From the NCBI GenBank assembly GCA_030562195.1, contig CM060200.1, positions 39,529,084 through 39,593,083 of the forward strand: DNA of 64,000 nt, in the 5' to 3' direction. Positions 58,054 to 64,000 of this stretch are shown piece after piece (positions within the stretch are counted from its first letter, which is position 1; every line of letters begins with the position of its first letter). A model generated the notes under the pieces. It did no database searches and was not told where the DNA came from. It saw only the letters and a program-made list of their open reading frames with translations. This DNA comes from Nipponacmea schrenckii (taxonomy: Eukaryota > Mollusca > Gastropoda > Lottiidae). The position numbers and the translations under genes are program-made.

Positions 58054-60214
58054 GTAAGTTTATTAGCATACTTACCGAAAAGGTTAATTAACTAAATGCG
58101 ATTTTAACATCTCGTAAATAAAGTTTGTTTAAAATAATGCCTATTTTTCAAACAAGCCGAGTATTCGTTGCTTCTAAACATGATCAGTTTAACTAAGAAT
58201 CAACGCACTTTGTTCCAACTTATTACTATAAGGTAGGTATATGCATCCGAAAGCCATCGATTTACATGTTTCCGAAGAGGTTTGGAGCTTTTATATGAGT
58301 CTAAAGACTTGTAAAACCATTCCAACCGTATGTGTGTCAATTCTGTATCTGAAGGAATCTTTTACTGAGTTGTAGCATTAAAAGCGTTAAGGCAATTTGT
58401 CTCTAATAAATCCCGTTAAGTTATATAACAAGTATGCTTTCATTTACTTACTAATGCTAGGAAAGAAATTTTCAACATTTTGTGATTATTCTATTTAAAA
58501 GAGAATGCAACATTTCTTACATCTGTTGATTCTAAACAAAAATTAATGATTTAAAATTGCTTACTTTTAACAACTGAGCGCAAAACACATTTTCGCTTAA
58601 ATACTCCTTATGTTCTTACAGTTCGATTGTAAATTATGTATTTGCATGGACGGGAATTTTTGTTGGCAGAATTGGGTTGTATGTTGTTTTATTAAGCGTT
58701 TTAACATAGCTAATCTACGATGGTCGACCTAATAGACCAGATATAAGTTAATGGTCTTTTATGTAAAACATACTTTGAAAGTGCTGGCTGATCTTATCAG
58801 AAATAAAAGGTACTAATTAATAGGCTTGTGCAATAATTGGATCAGAAAATATTATAGAATACTAGTAATATAAAGAAAAACTACACGTTCATAATTTTCC
58901 AAACAGCGATATGGTCTATCTTTGAAGCATAAGTTAATAAATTAACCAATCCGATGCCTGCTGGCGAAAAGTTCGGGCGACTCGGCGAGTTGGGTCCATG
59001 GGTTGGAATCTTATACCCCTGTCAGTGACTGGCATGCAGAAACATTTCTTCTTTTAATCTGACAATATAAAATACATCTTAATCATGTTAAAGATCTTAC
59101 GACAATTTAAAGCGATTATACTTATGTTGCTAAACTAGATTGATATTAGAATTTGCTTATTTGTCAAACACTAACGAGATTCAACATGCTATGGAATTAT
59201 GAAATTTACTCAAGTACATCGACAGATATTAATCAATTTAAATAACCATAGCATGCATTAATCAACATATTGAATTATCATTGGCTGGACTATGTAATTT
59301 AATGTTAACCTTATACACTTATTATTATTGCCAGATAGACTAATGAATATGAATCTGTATTTTGTGGCTTTATAGATTTTATGATTCTTTACATCTAACT
59401 GTGGAATATCAACAAATTTTGTGTTTCAATGAATGAACAAGTCAAATAAAATTCACTTGCCAACGTCCAATGGAATTCTATCTGTTTGTTAGGAATTTCT
59501 GCTATATCTGATATGGATGCTTTAAACCATAAAAATCCATAATCAGATAGTTAGGTTATTATAATTATATGAGAACATGTTTACAAGCTGCTTGATTATC
59601 TACTCGTGGGTGTAGAACATTTGGCGTGTTGTTGCTCTTATTAGAAACTCAATTATGACTTATATCAAGAATATTTAAGGATCAAACGTTGGTCTCAGCG
59701 ACATTGCTGTGTAAACGCAAAAAAAGTTCAAAGATCCTTATATTTATATTTTTGATACTTTTATTAATACAAATTCACTGTTTTATATGAAATGGACACA
59801 AATCTCAGATAGATTCAGTGATGTAGCTTGACGTCACGTCACGTGACAAAATATAGTTTATCAAAAAATAAACGCCAGTTTGCTTAAATGGTTCATTGAT
59901 GGGAGTGATAGTAGAAATGTAAATATTGTAAAATATTCAATGCTTATGTCCACGGTGCAACTTCTGGCAGGTAATTAGCAATGTAACATATCTTTTACTT
60001 ATTATTTGTATGGAGGTGGTATGGAGTGTAGCGCACCTTTCGCCTAAGTTTCTAAGTCCGATTTACAATGAGATATATATTTTTAAAAACATACAAATAT
60101 AACAGAAAACAAGAGTAAATATTTAGGGTAATATATAAGATATCAGGTAAAAAATGTAGCAAAAGAAGTGAAGTGAAATTGCAATAGCGACCACAGTAAA
60201 ATCATTCTGTAAAA
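58054..60214 (+). other. start of the receptor's first intron
   Basis: It begins with the donor gtaagt and is AT-rich. I looked for an acceptor followed by TM3-like coding sequence with a DRY-type motif and found none. A SINE-like fragment lies at 58985-59041. The intron appears to run beyond the window edge, so it would exceed 5.9 kb, unless a small exon was missed. Confidence 0.6.
58985..59041 (+). mobile_element. SINE B-box fragment
   Basis: cggcgagttgggtccatggg followed by ttggaatctt and ctgtcagtgactggcatgca matches the B-box neighbourhood of the SINE at 53230-53270 (gggtccagggttcaatct, tgtcagtgatgcagg). It is a short decayed remnant within the intron. Confidence 0.5.
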
Positions 60215-60216
60215 TA

Positions 60217-61219
60217 TACTCAGTCCATATGAAAACGCACCACTCACGAAATCTGGAATAACTCCACGGGTTGATATGTAATGTATGTACTTATGATGCC
60301 TTTGAGATAATGAATGATTTAAGAAGACATGTAAACATCATTAGATTTTATTCACAATAATGTTAATGCGTGGGCGAGTCTTAACTGGTGTGGGGTCAAA
60401 CAGGAAAGTCAATAACGGGTGTGACCGCCATTTGCATTGACACATTCGGTGCATCGTCGTCGCATGGAGTTGATCAGTCTCTGGATAGTGTTCTGAGAGA
60501 TAGCATATCACTCCTGAACAAGGGCAACCTCAAGTTCCCAGATGTTGTCAATCTGGCGTCGATGTGAAAGACTTCGTCCAATTTCATCTCATAAGCTCGA
60601 TAGGGTAGAGGTCGGGTGACAGAGCAGGCTACTGAAGCACGGGGATGTTCTGCTGTGCAAGGTACTGCATGGACACCATTGCAGTGTGTGCCCTAGCGTG
60701 TCCACTGTAGACGCTGGTTTCGGTGACGATCCGTCAATATGGGGCCGAAATAAGGACGTCGTGCACCCAGGCCTGCAGCTCGCAGACGGTTCCTTACTGT
60801 GTTGTGGTGAATGAATCCACGTCTTCCTTGGACTTGACCAGCCGTTCAAGTCGCTGGAAGTGTTCGGTCTCGGACATGATCCAGTACGATTTGACGGTCC
60901 TGACTTGCCGTTGTCACACGTTGTTGACCCGGTCGGGGACGGCCCCGAGTTCTCCCCGAAACCTTTGATGGAGTCTTGCGATCGTTGTGTGTGCGCACGG
61001 TACTCGTCTGGCAATTTCTTTGGTGCAGGCGCCATTTTGAAGCATGCCAATGGCACGTTCCCGTTCAGGGGCTGTAAGTCGCGGCATCGTGTCGGCGTTT
61101 CACAAGTGCCAGTGAAGAAGTGAAATTTTATTCGGATTTCACATGCTTTTAAAGGTAATGTGTGCACAATCCAGTGAAATTCATCTTTTCAAGTGGTGCG
61201 TTTTCATGTGTACTCAGTA
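60217..61219 (-). mobile_element. internally deleted Tc1-like transposon
   Basis: Terminal inverted repeats of about 27 bp start tactcagtccatatgaaaac on the left and tactgagtacacatgaaaac (reverse complement) on the right, matching at 24 of 27 positions. TA dinucleotides flank the element (60215-60216, 61220-61221), the target duplication of Tc1/mariner elements. At 1003 bp it is shorter than an autonomous element because the transposase has lost a central block. It lies in the receptor intron, opposite in strand to the receptor. Confidence 0.92.
60409..61087 (-). pseudogene. Tc1-like transposase, decayed and internally deleted
   Basis: Translation starts at ATG 61087 (MPRLTAPERERAIGMLQNG), continuing into a helix-turn-helix DNA-binding region (TKEIARRVPCAHTTIARLHQ). 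An in-frame TGA follows at 60914-60916. A second reading frame then gives QDRQIVLDHVRDRT, a further stop at 60846-60848, RRGFIHHNTVRNRLRAAGL and RRPYFGPILTDRHRNQRLQW. Near 60696 the sequence jumps directly to the ARAHTAM ... LAQQNIPVLQ block, so the segment carrying the first two catalytic aspartates is missing. The SPDLYPIE block with the third catalytic position follows, and the C-terminus ends in GGHTRY. The copy is clearly non-functional. A longer minus-strand frame through the region (61167-60589) is out of phase with all of this and is spurious. Confidence 0.9.
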
Positions 61220-61221
61220 TA

Positions 61222-62239
61222 TCACCAAAAAAAATCTACAAGAAAGAAGTAATAAATAGATGTGTTTTAAATTAAGATTTTAAAAATTGACAATGATGGA
61301 TTGCCTCTGAGCGAAAATGGTAGATTATGCCAAGGTTAGGTGGTTACTCTTAAGGAAAGAGCAAGATCTCAATACGTCTTCTGCCTAGCGTTCAACAAGA
61401 ACAATATGGTTACTCTGTTGAAGATCTCTCAAGGGCTGATAGAAAATGAGTAGATTATTCAAATAAAATGGAGAATAAGCATTGATACTATTCTATATTA
61501 ATTATGTGATTTGATGATCACAGCGCTCACGGAGGATATGTGTGATATAATCATATTGTAAAGAACTAATTATAAGTTGACAAGATCAGTTTTCGAAGTT
61601 GTTAATGGATACACAGACAATAACGAATTCACGTTATCTCATCAATCCATTTTAAAAGAGCCACTCATCGTGCACCAATCTCTGTTCCATAACATATATG
61701 ACATAACCCCACAGGTAAACCACTGGAATTAAGCCTAAGACAAAGCTTATTAGACCTGATCAATATAATTAGCCGGAGCATGGTCTCTAAATCTTTACTT
61801 ATCCTGAAGAGAACAATTAGGAGATCCACTGACCAACAAGAATTTAATCTTGTAAAATTAATTAGTCTGACCAGGCCGGATTCTTCCATGTTTTCCCATT
61901 AAAGGTTTCATTAATATCATAAAGTTACCACTCTTGAGAGACTGGGTAATTAACAACGACAACGTAGTCTCTTGTTCCAGACTCTTTAGAAACTTGTATT
62001 GTCTATTTAAAGTGCATTGGACTTCAGTAAATATTTGAATGTCAAGTGAATCATCTATACACCGTAGTAATGTTACCAGCCTACCAAAGAGTCCTTGTGA
62101 AATTGTTATCGAACAATAATAGTTGATACCCGTTTTTGTGAAGAGTCAATTTCAGAAAAAAGTTACATTATGAATGCTTGTAATACCTGATTACCTGTAA
62201 TTCGTCTGCCTTCTGTTTCCCTGTAAATCACGAAATTCA
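61222..62239. other. unassigned intronic sequence
   Basis: AT-rich and without recognised exon, RNA or repeat. Confidence 0.5.
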
Positions 62240-62560
62240 ACCTTTTACAACTTTTTCCGGAATTCTGGTTGAAATTTTTCCAATGTCACGTGAAAGTCTG
62301 ACCAATACTTAGTTTCTTGAGAATAATCAACATCCGTTTGACTGTCACTGAGCACATTTTATTTTAGATATATACTTCCACACGTAAATCTCTCATCAGC
62401 TGATAAAATGTGCAATTTCAGACATCAAAACAAATTAGTCCATAATTAAGAATAGGCATGCAAAAATCCCCAAGGGGAGGGTGAAAGAGGATTTCAAACG
62501 TAACACGGACTACATTCGTATACAATCATTGGCATAGAGTCCAATTATAAGAATTATGGC
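62240..62560 (+). repeat. old dispersed repeat, copy B
   Basis: This is the diverged counterpart of 42235-42615, sharing aactttttccgg, gaccaatactta, gcaaaaatcc, ggagggtgaaag, acattcgtat and ttggcata in the same order. It lacks the internal ttattatagata microsatellite. The family is unknown. Confidence 0.45.
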
Positions 62561-64000
62561 ATGAAGTGCGAATGTTTTCCTAGTGGTTATTAAACATGCT
62601 CTGTGCATTCCTATGGGTTATACAGTATCTGTAATATAGACGAATATGCGGGGTATGTGTAATTACTTCTGAAGTGGTCGAAATTAGAACCACAGGGTGT
62701 GCTAATAATGATATAAATGCGCACATTGCTTCGTACAATCTTGGTTGGTCCTTTGTGAAAACGTTCGGCAATCTGGTGGTACGTGAAGACTTTTACGTTT
62801 ACGCAATACGGACTGTTGATGAATGGAGCTGTTATATCCAGACAAAAAGGGCAGCGATGTTTCACGCTTAAGGTTATTTACTACGATTGTGAAACTAAGA
62901 ATAAAGGGGAGTCTCGGCCTTTTCAAAGAAGATTCATGCAAATCGATGTCTGAGTAATGTGTCTTTCTTAATGAGCCAAGCTTTAAACTATTTTTGATAC
63001 CATCTAGTTTAACAAATGACATGAAGAGTTGCCTACACGCTTTAATGAACCAGTGGGGTTAGTAATCAGGAATATATATCCATACATCTAACCACGTTTT
63101 CGGAGAATATTTAGAACAGAATAAGCTTTATATATAAGAAATCAGTTAATCAAACTACATTTTTACGTTAATGCGAAATAGAGAAAACAGATTTATCGAA
63201 ATCAAAATGATTTATCTTAATAAGTCTCATTCAACTTCATTAAAACAGTAACTAGAGCTGCGATGTCTTGCTATCTGTCTTCATTTACTTACCTACCTCT
63301 TGACAAAGGAGAAAAACATACAAATCAATCGGAATTGTGATCGTTTCCAGTAGACCATAGAAGACTGAATGTTTCTTGTGTAATAAAAATACAGGAGTTG
63401 TATACAAGCTCTCTATAGCCTCTTTGGACTCAGCTAGACGAACTGGGGTTCGTGGAATAAAGAAATGTTGAGACTCGTCCCCTGAGAACTATTAGCCCAA
63501 TGTTCGAACCAAATTGTAAATCCCATTTAGTTAATCAGTTTAATATTGCATGAGTAGAAATATAAACTCCAAAAAGTCCAAAAGTATGATATAAAAATGT
63601 TCTAGAATGATATATTTTGACTGTGACATATTCATCTGGTTCTTGTACTATTGTATTAACGACTAGGAACAACCAGAACATCTTCAGATTCACCAATCGG
63701 GCGTCACCCAAGTCACTCTCACCCAGACTATCACAGGCACTTGATTTGTTGTGTCGCTATGAGAATGACAACGCTGGCCCACAAAGTTTAGTTATATTCC
63801 TACTAGTCTCTATGGTAGTTTAATTTCTGATTTAATATAAATACTAAACGTTATACAGTAATGTACTCTTTGACTTATTGGACTTGTCTTTTTGTACATT
63901 ATTCAGATAAAAATTAAAAGTTTCAGCTTCTTTCCAGTTAACTTTGCTTCTTCAGCCATAGCCAAAGAAATAAAGAACAGATAAGAACAATTCAGCAATT
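62561..64000. other. unassigned intronic or downstream sequence
   Basis: Overlapping frames of 63-106 codons occur on both strands at 62580-63022. They shadow one another and none has a recognisable domain. A 68-codon frame at 63617-63823 likewise shows no receptor-like helix or family motif. Confidence 0.5.

Noticed and set aside
60589..61167. 192-codon minus-strand frame in the Tc1 element
   Set aside because: It is out of phase with the recognisable transposase blocks. The real transposase reading is split over other frames.
62580..63022. Overlapping frames on both strands as a gene
   Set aside because: The frames shadow each other, have no domains, and fall in apparent intron next to an old repeat.
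58054..64000. Second exon of the GPCR
   Set aside because: No acceptor followed by TM3-like coding sequence and a DRY-type motif was found. The extra 13 residues after the donor are intron read-through.

Overview
The window is AT-rich invertebrate nuclear DNA. It is dominated by repeats and holds only one convincing host exon. That exon (57685-58053, + strand) encodes the N-terminus, TM1, TM2 and first extracellular loop of a class A peptide GPCR of the orexin/allatotropin receptor family, and it ends at a phase-0 splice donor. A bilaterian animal is therefore certain. Dispersed words such as caagggcaataact and caagggaggtaa, tRNA-derived SINEs ending in ATTC/ATTT-rich tails, and the mixture of PIF/Harbinger, Tc1, TTAA-target and Penelope-like pieces are typical of molluscs. 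A bivalve or gastropod is my best guess, by inference.

Layout. 1-9 kb: AAT microsatellite, SINE fragments, a 31-bp minisatellite, a 98-bp tandem duplication, otherwise unassigned sequence. 9.05-9.54 kb: a MITE with TTAA target duplication. 9.88-11.6 kb: a 50-bp minisatellite of about 34 copies. 12.5-40.7 kb: a degenerate direct-repeat array built from about six partial copies of a ~7-kb non-coding unit. The copies are near-identical in sequence but differ in start, end and inserted elements, and a 500-N assembly gap lies inside the array at 27955-28454. Individual copies carry a frameshifted Harbinger transposase exon (14.8 kb), a 1.76-kb Harbinger-like TIR element (24.9-26.6 kb), a second TTAA MITE (30.1 kb), Penelope-like terminal pieces with a hammerhead-like core (22.4 and 32.5 kb) and a LINE-tail-like insert (35.5 and 39.7 kb). 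Because other copies retain the empty sites, element boundaries can be read directly.

40.7-57 kb: unassigned sequence, retroposon fragments with clear target-site duplications (45.2, 52.2, 53.0, 53.9 kb), a ~1.3-kb tandem duplication (46.7-49.6 kb), a tRNA-like SINE with an amplified head (51.6 kb), and a 23-bp minisatellite (54.5-56.2 kb) that produces a long but spurious reading frame. 57.7-64 kb: the receptor exon followed by an apparent long intron containing an internally deleted Tc1-like transposon (60.2-61.2 kb).

No operons, CRISPR arrays, rRNA genes or intact tRNA genes were seen. The most notable structure is the 12.5-40.7 kb array: its copies group in three mutually conflicting ways along their length, which implies repeated exchange between copies or assembly chimerism. 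Everything was read by eye without alignment software, so boundaries may be off by a few bases and copy counts are approximate.
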